Shown: positions 8,891 to 16,479 of the stretch, in pieces
How the letters are laid out: the number at the start of each line of letters is the position of its first letter
Position numbering within the stretch: position 1 is the stretch's first letter
Source of the DNA: Cardiobacterium hominis
GTDB lineage: Bacteria > Pseudomonadota > Gammaproteobacteria > Cardiobacteriales > Cardiobacteriaceae
Direction of reading: 5' to 3'
NCBI RefSeq assembly: GCF_900637305.1
Contig: NZ_LR134365.1
Location: forward strand, 1,666,501-1,730,500
DNA length: 64,000 bases
Notes under the pieces: generated by a model
What the model saw: only the letters and a program-made list of their open reading frames with translations
Database searches by the model: none
What the model was told of the DNA's origin: nothing
Program-made: the position numbers and the translations under genes

Positions 8891-8896
8891 TATAAT
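8891..8896 (+). promoter_or_regulatory. Possible -10 box for dhaKL
   Basis: A perfect TATAAT lies 44 bp before the dhaK ATG, just past the stop of the Kazal-like gene. No good -35 element is seen at 17 bp, so this is a weak prediction. Confidence 0.35.
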
Positions 8897-8940
8897 GTGT
8901 TCAATTTTGTGAATCCGGCTTTTATAAATGGGAGAAAGTG

Positions 8941-10017
8941 ATGAAAAAGCTCATTAACCAAGTGGAAACGGTCTTGAATGAACAGTTGCAAGGCTTCGTC
9001 GCCGCGCATCCGGCGCTGCGCCTGCACCGCGATCCGGTCTTTATTGCCCGCAGCGACGCGCCGCTTGCCGGCAAGGTCGCGCTGATTTCCGGCGGCGGTA
9101 GCGGGCATGAGCCGATGCACAGCGGTTTTGTTGGCGACGGCATGCTTGACGGCGCGGTGCCGGGCGAAATTTTTACCTCGCCGACGCCCGATCAGGTTGT
9201 TGCCTGCGCGCAGGCGGTAGATGGCGGTAAGGGCGTGCTGCTGCTGGTCAAAAATTACACCGGCGACGTTCTCAATTTTGAAACTGCCGCCGAACTGCTG
9301 CATGACATGGGCACGGAAGTCGCTTTCGTCCTCACCGATGACGACGTCGCGGTGAAAGACAGCCTCTACACCGCCGGGCGGCGCGGTGTCGCCGGCACCG
9401 TATTGCTGGAAAAACTGCTGGGCGCGGCGGCGCGGCGCGGCGATGACCTCGCCAGCCTTGCCGCATTGGGACGCCGCCTCAACGACCAATGCCATAGCAT
9501 CGGCATCGCCCTCGGCGCCTGCACCGTACCCGCCGCAGGCAAGCCGTCCTTCACCCTTGCCGATGACGAAATGGAATTTGGCGTGGGCATCCACGGCGAA
9601 CCGGGCATCGAACGTCGCGCCTTCAAAGGGTTGGACGACACCGTCACGCAAATGTTCGCCACCCTGATTGAACACGGCGCCTATCACCGCACCCTGCGCC
9701 TGTGGAATGGCGCGACGGCCAGTTGGGATGAAGTCAATCAGGAAAAACAGCCGCTGGCCAAAGGCGACCGCGTCATTGCGCTGGTCAATAATCTCGGCAG
9801 CGTGCCGCTTTCCGAATGCTACGGCGTCTATCACGCGCTCGCCCGCTGCTGCGCCGACTTCGGCCTTACCATCGCCCGCAGTCTGGTCGGCTCGTACTGC
9901 ACCTCGCTTGACATGCAGGGCATCTCCATCACCCTGCTCAAGGCGGACGACGCCGTACTCGAACTCTTTGACGCGCCGGTAAGCACGCCGGGCTGGAGCA
10001 ACGGAGGCCGCGCATGA
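8941..10017 (+). CDS. dhaK: Dihydroxyacetone kinase subunit DhaK
   Basis: 358 residues. ATG 8941 is preferred to the GTG directly before it; GGGAGAAA is upstream. Shows the DhaK substrate-binding loop [17 protein letters not shown], the [12 protein letters not shown] segment and the GIHGEPG motif with the His that binds dihydroxyacetone covalently. With DhaL it phosphorylates dihydroxyacetone to DHAP in the cytoplasm. In the classic bacterial system the phosphate comes from the PTS via DhaM; no dhaM follows here. DhaL's start overlaps its stop by 4 bp. Confidence 0.95.
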   Translation: MKKLINQVETVLNEQLQGFVAAHPALRLHRDPVFIARSDAPLAGKVALISGGGSGHEPMHSGFVGDGMLDGAVPGEIFTSPTPDQVVACAQAVDGGKGVLLLVKNYTGDVLNFETAAELLHDMGTEVAFVLTDDDVAVKDSLYTAGRRGVAGTVLLEKLLGAAARRGDDLASLAALGRRLNDQCHSIGIALGACTVPAAGKPSFTLADDEMEFGVGIHGEPGIERRAFKGLDDTVTQMFATLIEHGAYHRTLRLWNGATASWDEVNQEKQPLAKGDRVIALVNNLGSVPLSECYGVYHALARCCADFGLTIARSLVGSYCTSLDMQGISITLLKADDAVLELFDAPVSTPGWSNGGRA

Positions 10018-10640
10018 GTTTTACCAACAGCCAATACATCAACTGGATAGACCGCTGCGCCGCCGCGCTTGCCGCCGCGCAGGACGAACTGACCGCGCTC
10101 GATACCGCCATCGGCGACGGCGACCACGGCCTGAACATGCACCGCGGCTTCAGCAAGGTGCAGGAAAAACTGGCGGCAGAGGCAGGCAAAGACCTCGGCA
10201 GTCTCAGCAAAAGCGTCGGCATGACGCTGCTTTCTACCGTCGGCGGCGCCAGCGGCCCGCTTTACGGCACCTTCTTCATCAAGGCCGCGCCTGCGCTCAA
10301 CGGTAAAAACGAAGCCGATTTGGCAACGCTCGCGCAAGCCATCGCCGACGGCAGTGCCGGCTTGGTTGCGCGCGGACAGGCGGCCGCGGGCGACAAAACC
10401 ATGGTGGACGTCTGGCTGCCGGTGGCGGAAGTGCTCAAACAGGCGGCCGCCAGCGGTGTGAGCCTTAAGGACGCGCTGCAAGCAGCAGCCAGAACCGCGC
10501 AGGAACAGGCAGAAGCGACCATCCCGTTGGTCGCGAAAAAAGGCCGCGCCAGCTATCTCGGCGAACGCAGCGCCGGCCATAAAGACCCGGGCGCGGCATC
10601 CAGCGCCTTGCTGTTGCAATGCCTGGCTGAGGCTGTCTAA
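10014..10640 (+). CDS. dhaL: Dihydroxyacetone kinase ADP-binding subunit DhaL
   Basis: 208 residues, all-helical DhaL fold. The nucleotide/Mg site DTAIGDGDHGLNMHRGF carries the conserved Asp cluster, and GGASGPLYGTFF and GDKTMVDVW are further signatures. ADP/ATP stays bound and serves as phosphoryl relay to DHA on DhaK. Coupled to dhaK by ATGA overlap; the following gene overlaps its TAA by one base (TAATG). Confidence 0.95.
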   Translation: MSFTNSQYINWIDRCAAALAAAQDELTALDTAIGDGDHGLNMHRGFSKVQEKLAAEAGKDLGSLSKSVGMTLLSTVGGASGPLYGTFFIKAAPALNGKNEADLATLAQAIADGSAGLVARGQAAAGDKTMVDVWLPVAEVLKQAAASGVSLKDALQAAARTAQEQAEATIPLVAKKGRASYLGERSAGHKDPGAASSALLLQCLAEAV

Positions 10641-11107
10641 TGGGAAAACCTGTTTTGCTGGGTATCTTGCTGGTATTGAGCGGCATTTTGGGCTGGCGGT
10701 ATTACGAAAACAGCCAAAAATCATCGACCAAAGCATCGCTGCGGATTTATATCGAAAGCTTTAACCAATACCGGAAAACAGAAAACGAGATGCTCGCGCA
10801 TATTATTGCGCAGGGGCATTATGGCGGCACGATTCCGCAAACACTAACCGAACCGCTTGTTCGTGAAGTGCAACATATGCGGGAAAAAAATGGCTGTCCG
10901 CGTATTCCCGATAAAGCATTACAACAAAAATGCGACGGCCTCTTTGCACAGTACCAGAAATCGTTGAGCGATTTGCAAACACAGGGATTCAGTCGGAGCG
11001 TCGGCGAACCGCTGAAAGACATTATCTCCAGCGTGCATCGCTTTACCTCTGAGGACGTCACGAACAAATACCCGGACATTATCAAGAAAACGGAAATGAC
11101 ACCGTGA
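10640..11107 (+). CDS. Membrane-anchored hypothetical protein, 155 aa
   Basis: Not recognised. A single N-terminal hydrophobic segment (PVLLGILLVLSGILGWRYY) followed by a hydrophilic ~130-residue domain, likely periplasmic, mostly helical, with two Cys (GCPRIP and QKCDGL) spaced for a possible disulphide. It starts on the dhaL stop codon (TAATG), so it is co-translated with dhaKL, but nothing in it suggests a role in DHA metabolism; it is not a DhaM. Confidence 0.75.
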   Translation: MGKPVLLGILLVLSGILGWRYYENSQKSSTKASLRIYIESFNQYRKTENEMLAHIIAQGHYGGTIPQTLTEPLVREVQHMREKNGCPRIPDKALQQKCDGLFAQYQKSLSDLQTQGFSRSVGEPLKDIISSVHRFTSEDVTNKYPDIIKKTEMTP

Positions 11108-11136
11108 AAAAAGCCCCTCGATGAGGGGCTTTTCTT
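11108..11136 (+). terminator. Terminator between dhaL operon and sulP
   Basis: AAGCCCCTC-GATG-... forms AAGCCCC/GGGGCTT with A run before and T run after, placed between convergent genes and so probably bidirectional. Confidence 0.85.
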
Positions 11137-12748
11137 ATTGCCGTAACGTTTCTACCGCGGCGGCAAAATCGCGGACAAAATTCCCTTCCCCAAGCAAATC
11201 CAGCACACCGCTGCGGCTTAATCCCGCGCGCACCTGCTCATTCGCACCGGAAACCATAACGCGGATACCGCGCTTCTGAAAATCACCGATAACCCGTTCC
11301 AGCGTCAAAATGCCGGTCATATCAATATAAGGCACCCACCGCATCCGCAAAATAACGGCGCGCGGTTGCGTATTGATATCTGCCAAAGTCTGCTCGAATT
11401 TCTCCATCGCGCCAAAAAAGAATGGGCCATTGACAACGAACATCTGTACATCATCCGGCAAGGCTTCCGCATCGCTGCTTTGCTCACCTTTTTTGACCTC
11501 GACTGCTTTCGCCATCTGTCCCAAAAAATGCAAGGTGGCGAGAATAACCCCAATATTAACCGCGACCACCAAATCAACCAGCACCGTCAAAAAGAAAGTA
11601 ATCAAGAACAGCGCATTATCCGCACGCGGCGCACGGCGCAGCATATTGATGCAGCGCTTTGGTTCACTCATATTCCAGGCAACCTGAAAAAGAATCGCCG
11701 CCAAAGCCGCCAGCGGAATATTGGCGGCAAGCGGGGCTGCAACTAACAACACCAAAGCCAGCGTAATGGCATGAATAATTCCGGCAAGCGGGCTGTTACC
11801 GCCTTGACGGATATTGGTCGCGGTACGCGCAATCGCTCCCGTCGCGGCAAAACCGCCGAATAACGGCGACAGCATATTGGCAAGCCCCTGCCCGACCAAT
11901 TCCTGATTGGAATGGTGGCGCGTGCCTGCCATGCCATCGGCGACAACCGCAGAAAGCAGCGATTCAATCGCGCCCAACATGGCAATAGTAAAGGCGGGCA
12001 ACATTAAAGTCGCCATATCTGTCCAGGCAAAACGCGGCAGGGCGAAATGCGGCAAACCGGTGGGAATACCGCCGAATGCCGTACCAATGGTTTTTACCCC
12101 GTCAAACTGAAAAACAGCTTGCAAAGTGGTGGCGACAATCAAGACCCACATGGGCGATGGAATGCGGCGTAACAGTGCAACCTTGGGGACGATAATCAGC
12201 AAGGCGAGTGAAAGTAGCGCCAAGGCAGTCGTTGCCGGATGCAAATGTGGCAAATTGCGCAGGAGCGACCATAATTGCTCATAAAAATGTGCGCCTTCCG
12301 CTTTGGGCAGTCCAAAAAAGGCCGACCATTGCCCAACCCAAATGACCACACCAATGCCCGCGGTAAAACCAAGAATGACCGGCATCGGAATAAAACGAAT
12401 CATCGCGCCGAGACGGAATAAACCCATCAACAGCAACATGACGCCCGCCAAAAAAGTCGCCACCTGTAAACCATTGATACCATAGGTTGCGGTAATGCCG
12501 GCAAGAATGGCAATAAAAGCGCCCGTCGGCCCGGCAATCTGCACGCGCGAACCGCCGCAGACAGAAACCACTATCCCGGCAATAATCGCCGTATAAATGC
12601 CTTGTTCCGGCTTGACGCCGGTGGCAATGGCAAAAGCCATCGACAGTGGCAACGCGACCACGCCGACAATAATTCCCGCAATCACGTTGCGTAACCAGTA
12701 TTGGCGGGCGAACAGCCCCGCCCGCTGTGCATCAATCCAGGCAATCAT
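11135..12748 (-). CDS. SulP-family anion transporter with STAS domain
   Basis: Start set at ATG 12748 (MIAWIDAQRAGLFARQYW), since the longer frame would run back into the ssrA promoter and gene. 537 residues: about 12-14 membrane segments with the SulP motifs ALPLSMAFAIATGVKPEQG and QIAGPTGAF, then a cytoplasmic STAS domain (from ~residue 430, including VVNGPFFFGAMEKF and MRWVPYIDMTGILTLE). Family members carry sulfate, bicarbonate or C4-dicarboxylates; substrate cannot be assigned. No carbonic anhydrase or cys genes adjoin it. Confidence 0.92.
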   Translation of the reverse strand: MIAWIDAQRAGLFARQYWLRNVIAGIIVGVVALPLSMAFAIATGVKPEQGIYTAIIAGIVVSVCGGSRVQIAGPTGAFIAILAGITATYGINGLQVATFLAGVMLLLMGLFRLGAMIRFIPMPVILGFTAGIGVVIWVGQWSAFFGLPKAEGAHFYEQLWSLLRNLPHLHPATTALALLSLALLIIVPKVALLRRIPSPMWVLIVATTLQAVFQFDGVKTIGTAFGGIPTGLPHFALPRFAWTDMATLMLPAFTIAMLGAIESLLSAVVADGMAGTRHHSNQELVGQGLANMLSPLFGGFAATGAIARTATNIRQGGNSPLAGIIHAITLALVLLVAAPLAANIPLAALAAILFQVAWNMSEPKRCINMLRRAPRADNALFLITFFLTVLVDLVVAVNIGVILATLHFLGQMAKAVEVKKGEQSSDAEALPDDVQMFVVNGPFFFGAMEKFEQTLADINTQPRAVILRMRWVPYIDMTGILTLERVIGDFQKRGIRVMVSGANEQVRAGLSRSGVLDLLGEGNFVRDFAAAVETLRQ

Positions 12749-12840
12749 GTCAAACTTCCATTGCAAAAATGCAAATTTTACGCCTCTCGCCGACAAAAAA
12801 CGATGGTGAATTGTGGCTGGATTTTTCGGGCGACAGCCGA

Positions 12841-12846
12841 TATAAT
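12841..12846 (+). promoter_or_regulatory. ssrA promoter -10 box
   Basis: Perfect TATAAT 11 bp before the mature tmRNA 5' end. The -35 region (around 12818) is poor, TGGATT at 17 bp spacing. Confidence 0.6.
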
Positions 12847-12857
12847 GCGCGGCACTT

Positions 12858-13206
12858 GGGGGCGTTCCTGGATTCGACGGGGATGACAAGGCTCCAGGTG
12901 CATGTCGAGGATGAAAGAACCTCGTAAAACCCTTTCAACCTAATAGTTGCAAACGACGACAACTACGCTTTAGCGGCTTAATTCCCGCTGACGCTCACTT
13001 GAATGTGTCTGTACGTTCAAATTGAGTGGCATTTTTACAGAACCGCTGTTTAGCGCGTCCGCCGCTAGGCAGTCAAATTTAGCGGAATCGTGTGCGGGTT
13101 GCCTGGCCGTTGGCTGCACGCCCATTAAATTAAAAACGAGCCTAAACATGTAGTACCGAAAGTTGCGTGTTCGCGGACGGGGGTTCAAATCCCCCCGCCT
13201 CCACCA
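12858..13206 (+). ncRNA. ssrA: tmRNA (one-piece)
   Basis: Begins GGGGGCG, which pairs with CGCCTCC before the encoded ACCA end (one G-U pair), giving the tRNA-like acceptor stem. The D-loop-like GATTCGACGGG, the T arm with GGTTCAAATCC, and the resume reading frame GCA AAC GAC GAC ... GCT TAA at 12949-12981 are all present; the tag is ANDDNYALAA. It rescues stalled ribosomes with SmpB. The last 19 bases are also the phage attachment core, so the gene is restored by the integrated prophage. Confidence 0.97.
13188..13206 (+). other. attL core (19 bp)
   Basis: AATCCCCCCGCCTCCACCA, the 3' end of ssrA, repeated exactly at 50871-50889. Confidence 0.92.
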
Positions 13207-13211
13207 TTTTT

Positions 13212-13359
13212 TGTATCCACAAGGCTCCAGAAGTTACCAAACCACCAGTATTGGCCTGGCTTCTGGGGCTTTTTTATGCGCCAGATGTATCCATGTGTAT
13301 CCACGTTATACCAAGCCTTTTGTAGTACTATCTGTAGGACTGAAAAACCGTGTAGTACT
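13212..13359 (+). repeat. Candidate integrase arm-type sites
   Basis: TGTATCCA occurs at 13212, 13286 and 13296, and TGTAGTACT at 13321 and 13351, all between attL and the integrase start. Direct repeats beside the core are usual for arm binding of tyrosine integrases; assignment is inference. Confidence 0.45.
13224..13275 (+). terminator. Phage-supplied terminator for ssrA
   Basis: GCTCCAGAAG (13224-13233) pairs with CTTCTGGGGC (13260-13269), one G-U pair, followed by six T. It sits 18 bp after the tmRNA end and replaces the native terminator that integration moved beyond attR. Confidence 0.75.
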
Positions 13360-13363
13360 TAAT

Positions 13364-14569
13364 GTGGCACTAACTGAAACTCAATGCCGGACTGCCGCCG
13401 CGCCGGACAAGAACGTGAGAAAGTATTTTGACGGCGGCGGCCTGTGCCTGCAGGTGACGTCAGACGGGAAAAAGTACTGGCGGCTGTACTACCGCATGCC
13501 CGGCAGTAAGAAACAACAGACTGTGTCCTTCGGCGTGTATCCAAAGGTCAGCCTGAAACAGGCGCGGCAGCGACGTGATGAAGTGAAATTACTGATTGCG
13601 CGTGGAATTGATCCGAAGCTGGCCGCGAAACAGCTACGGCAAGACAGGACAGTGGCGCTGGAAAATACCTTTGCCGATGTTGCCAAGCGGTGGCTCGAGC
13701 ATCGGGCTGAGGTGAAGAAATGGGGCAAGCAACATCAGCGGGCTACAAGAAGCATGCTGGAGCGGTACATGTATCCCCGCATCGGTGATTATCCGGTGAC
13801 GGAAATTGAGCCGACGCAAATCCTGCGTGTACTGCAAGAATTACAGGCGGCCGGTAAAATTGAGACGTCGCACAAGCTATTGAGCGCGACGACGCAGGTG
13901 TTTCGCTACGCGATGATCACCATCCGGATCTGCAAATACAATCCTGCAGCGGATTTGTCGGAATTGCTGGTAACCGGGAAATCTGTCCCTTTCCGCCATA
14001 TCACAGACCCTGGCGAGATTGGCCGCCTACTGGTCGCACTGGACGAATACACCGGCAGTCCGCAAGCGAGAGGGTTGGCGCGTCTGCATCCCCTTATTTT
14101 CACGCGCCCGACGGAAATCCGGCTGATGCGCTGGGACGAAATAGACTTTGAACAGCGCCTTTGGCGGCGCAGTGATGATGAGACAGTGCGGCGGAAAAAT
14201 GTCAACGCGGTACCGTTTTCTCGCCAAGCGTGGGAAATTATTGCCGGTCTGCGCTTGGTCACAGGGCGGACGGATTACGTCTTTTGCAACATCCACCGCA
14301 ACAAGCCATTCAGCGCCGGTGCCGAGGGCAAGGTGTTAAAGAGTATTGGCTATCACGAAAAAATTGTGCCGCACGGTTGGCGGCATACGGCGTCGACCCT
14401 GCTGCATAACCAGGACTACGACAGCATATGGGTCGAGAAACAGCTAGGCCATACAGACAAGAATGAAGTCCGGGGAACCTACAATCACGCGGACTACCTC
14501 GAACAGCGGCGAAAAATGCTGCAAGAGTGGGCTGATTATTTGGACATGTTGAAAGCCAACGTCAAGTGA
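13364..14569 (+). CDS. int: Tyrosine integrase (P4-type)
   Basis: The frame is open from 13163, but the family N-terminus (ALTETQCRTA...YFDGGGLCLQV) begins at GTG 13364, giving 401 residues, the usual length. DUF4102 arm-binding domain at residues ~1-85, a central SAM-like domain, then the catalytic domain with the first Arg in FTRPTEIRLMRW, HGWRHTAST (His-x-x-Arg), LGHTDKNEVRGTYNHADY with the Tyr nucleophile. It catalyses site-specific recombination at the ssrA 3' end. Its 3' end overlaps the convergent AlpA-like gene by 8 bp. Confidence 0.93.
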   Translation: MALTETQCRTAAAPDKNVRKYFDGGGLCLQVTSDGKKYWRLYYRMPGSKKQQTVSFGVYPKVSLKQARQRRDEVKLLIARGIDPKLAAKQLRQDRTVALENTFADVAKRWLEHRAEVKKWGKQHQRATRSMLERYMYPRIGDYPVTEIEPTQILRVLQELQAAGKIETSHKLLSATTQVFRYAMITIRICKYNPAADLSELLVTGKSVPFRHITDPGEIGRLLVALDEYTGSPQARGLARLHPLIFTRPTEIRLMRWDEIDFEQRLWRRSDDETVRRKNVNAVPFSRQAWEIIAGLRLVTGRTDYVFCNIHRNKPFSAGAEGKVLKSIGYHEKIVPHGWRHTASTLLHNQDYDSIWVEKQLGHTDKNEVRGTYNHADYLEQRRKMLQEWADYLDMLKANVK

Positions 14570-14801
14570 CGTCGGCTTTGTTTTGTTGCGCGAGCCAGTC
14601 CAGTACCTCGCCGAGGATGTAGTAGCGCCCTCTGGTGTCGGAGTACCTGCGTGAAGCGGGGAACAGGCCCTTGCGCTCCAAGCGGCGGATGGTTTGTGGT
14701 GACAAGGGGATTAGTCCCCGATGCTCCCGCCCCCGAGTCTTGGAAGTGGAAATATCGGCTATGGTGACATGAGCTTCACGCGGCATTTCTGAGTAATTCA
14801 T
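14562..14801 (-). CDS. AlpA/excisionase-like DNA-binding protein
   Basis: 79 residues. A MerR-like helix-turn-helix is visible (LSPQTIRRLERKGLFPASRR) followed by a beta wing (RGRYYILGEVLDWL), the layout of AlpA-family and excisionase proteins. Next to the integrase, it probably directs excision or represses int. Overlap with int by 8 bp end to end. Confidence 0.8.
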   Translation of the reverse strand: MNYSEMPREAHVTIADISTSKTRGREHRGLIPLSPQTIRRLERKGLFPASRRYSDTRGRYYILGEVLDWLAQQNKADVT

Positions 14802-14825
14802 TTTTATCCTCTAAAAGCAAAAGAG

Positions 14826-15368
14826 TCATAGCTTCAGCTTCATCAAACTGTCTTCCGGCTTCACGGGTGGCGAAATGACACACGCCACGGTCAGCGATAA
14901 CCTACCTTCGCACCAATGTCCATCCAACCAGTCCGGTTGTAATTCGTACGCTACCAGCGGATAAACTTTTTCGCCTTCCTCCCTGATTTGTGGTTGCAGT
15001 GCGAGATACCCTGCCCATTGGGGCACCTCCACTTTCCGGCCATACCACTCGATAAGCCGCGCGGGTGGCACTTGGTAATCCGATACCTGAAAAGGCTCAA
15101 AGGTTAGGTTTGAAACATGGAAGCACCAGTGCGTCCGTATATACTCACGGAATTTGTTGTGCCCCCCGAAGTCGAATCCTAAATCCGGCCTGATTATCGG
15201 GCGCCATCCTGCTTTCCCCTGACTTCCCCCGCTGCGCCATTCGCCCAGCAAATAATCTGGTCGTATCTCCCAGCATTCCACATCTCCGATTTCGTCAAGT
15301 GTGATGTAGTTGGTTTCGTCGGTCACGACCAAATCAGCACCAAAAAAATTCTTGATAAGTTTTGCCAT
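14826..15368 (-). CDS. Hypothetical phage protein, 180 aa
   Basis: Unrecognised. Soluble, rich in Trp and Tyr, with an acidic N-terminus and a C-terminal beta-rich part (LSLTVACVISPPVK). AGGAAAC precedes the ATG. Last gene of the leftward early operon. The 160-bp gap upstream (15369-15528) contains no supportable gene. Confidence 0.6.
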   Translation of the reverse strand: MAKLIKNFFGADLVVTDETNYITLDEIGDVECWEIRPDYLLGEWRSGGSQGKAGWRPIIRPDLGFDFGGHNKFREYIRTHWCFHVSNLTFEPFQVSDYQVPPARLIEWYGRKVEVPQWAGYLALQPQIREEGEKVYPLVAYELQPDWLDGHWCEGRLSLTVACVISPPVKPEDSLMKLKL

Positions 15369-15528
15369 TGTTTCCTCTTTTGTCTTTTGTTGAATCCGGT
15401 AGCCGCTAACGGCGGCAAGTCGGCGTCCACTCAGGCCGATATCTGCGGATGCGGCGGCGGTTGTTTCAAGCCGCAGACACTCGCCGCTTGTCTGCTTCCC
15501 TCTTCCCCAGCTGAGGTGAGTTTGTTTT

Positions 15529-15765
15529 TCACCAGTGTTCCGGCAGATCTGTTTCGAAGATGTCGCGGATGGTATAAACGGCTATTTCGTATGCGCGGTG
15601 TGCGCCTTCGTAATAGTCTTTGTAACGGTTGTGCGGGTCGATTTTGTCTCTGGCTTCGTCCGATTCTTTGGCTAAATACGCTTGCAGTTCCTTTATCTTG
15701 GCGATGAGTTGCTCCTTAGTAAGCCGCTGTATTTTCTCGGTCTTGTATGGTGTTTTGAGTTTCAT
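15529..15765 (-). CDS. Small helical phage protein, 78 aa
   Basis: ATG 15765 is preceded by GGAGGAAAC. The N-terminal half is a charged helix (IQRLTKEQLIAKIKELQAYL), likely coiled coil; the rest is acidic and aromatic. Function unknown. Confidence 0.65.
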   Translation of the reverse strand: MKLKTPYKTEKIQRLTKEQLIAKIKELQAYLAKESDEARDKIDPHNRYKDYYEGAHRAYEIAVYTIRDIFETDLPEHW

Positions 15766-15775
15766 GTTTCCTCCG

Positions 15776-16105
15776 TTATTCGCTGTCGGCAAGGCTTCGT
15801 ATCCAGGCATCGTCAGGTGCGTTTACGATCAGGCGGTTGCGGTACGCTGCTTCTTCGTTCTGCTCAAAGCTGATTTGCCATGCTGCTTTGTCCAGCGGTT
15901 TGTCTTCGTTCAACAGGGACATGCCGATGTGCCACATTCCAGCCCTGTTGTATTGGCCGGTAATCAGCATACCTTCTCCGTTTGGCCGCGATACGATGAA
16001 TTCCCTTATCGAACGTTCCCCGTTGTCGCAGTGGTCTATTTGGCTGATGCCGTATTCGCCGAAGGTGTCATCCGAGTAGCCTTCGAATATGTATTTTTTG
16101 CTCAT
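15776..16105 (-). CDS. Hypothetical phage protein, 109 aa
   Basis: Unrecognised acidic soluble protein. Its ATG overlaps the stop of the preceding small frame (ATGA). The last residues are IRSLADSE. Part of the leftward chain of small early genes. Confidence 0.65.
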   Translation of the reverse strand: MSKKYIFEGYSDDTFGEYGISQIDHCDNGERSIREFIVSRPNGEGMLITGQYNRAGMWHIGMSLLNEDKPLDKAAWQISFEQNEEAAYRNRLIVNAPDDAWIRSLADSE

Positions 16106-16281
16106 TTTTTCTCCTCGTTAAAAACAAAAATGTCAAAGAATTCGTCAATGGCCGCCATATCGCCTTTATCGGTACGCTCTTTCAGTTCTTTCAGATTGCG
16201 AACCAACTCTTCCAAGACCCATTGCAATTCCCCTTTCTTACCAAAGACGATGGCGTTTTCTATGTTTAGTTACATGCTCAT
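16102..16281 (-). pseudogene. Small early gene with in-frame TAA at codon 4
   Basis: From ATG 16281 the frame reads M-S-M-stop (TAA at 16270-16272) and then runs open for 55 codons (LNIENAIVFGKKGELQWVLE onward) to a TGA that overlaps the next ATG. Both ends fit the operon's ATGA coupling exactly, so this frame was clearly coding. No ATG, GTG or TTG follows early enough to rescue the N-terminus. Either a nonsense mutation or a non-canonical start; the product would be an acidic helical peptide. Confidence 0.65.
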
Positions 16282-16463
16282 GCTCCTTTCTCCTGCACTT
16301 CGGTTTTATCAACAATTTCCAGCGAGAGTCTGATTTCCTTGCCATTAGCCAAGTGCAATTTCGGCGCCAGGAGTTCTATTCCCTCTTGTTCCATTACCTT
16401 TGCCAATACCAAAGACACCTCTACCCATTTCCGCATTGTCACCATTAGAAGGTTGTTACTCAT
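16278..16463 (-). CDS. Small phage protein, 61 aa
   Basis: Start at ATG 16463 after AGGAGAAA; the longer frame overlaps the primase end out of frame. Sequence MSNNLLMVTMRKWVEVSLVL... helical then a beta-rich, charged C-terminus. Coupled to the broken small gene downstream by ATGA. Confidence 0.65.
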   Translation of the reverse strand: MSNNLLMVTMRKWVEVSLVLAKVMEQEGIELLAPKLHLANGKEIRLSLEIVDKTEVQEKGA

Positions 16464-16479
16464 AGTTTTCTCCTGTGTG

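Noticed and set aside
10640..11107. DhaM or DhaR as third gene of dhaKL
   Set aside because: The protein has an N-terminal membrane anchor and no PTS His or regulator domain.
12749..12889. Longer SulP start
   Set aside because: Would overlap the ssrA promoter and 5' end; ATG 12748 begins with typical SulP sequence.
13163..13363. Longer integrase N-terminus
   Set aside because: Would start within ssrA and the terminator; family homology begins at GTG 13364.
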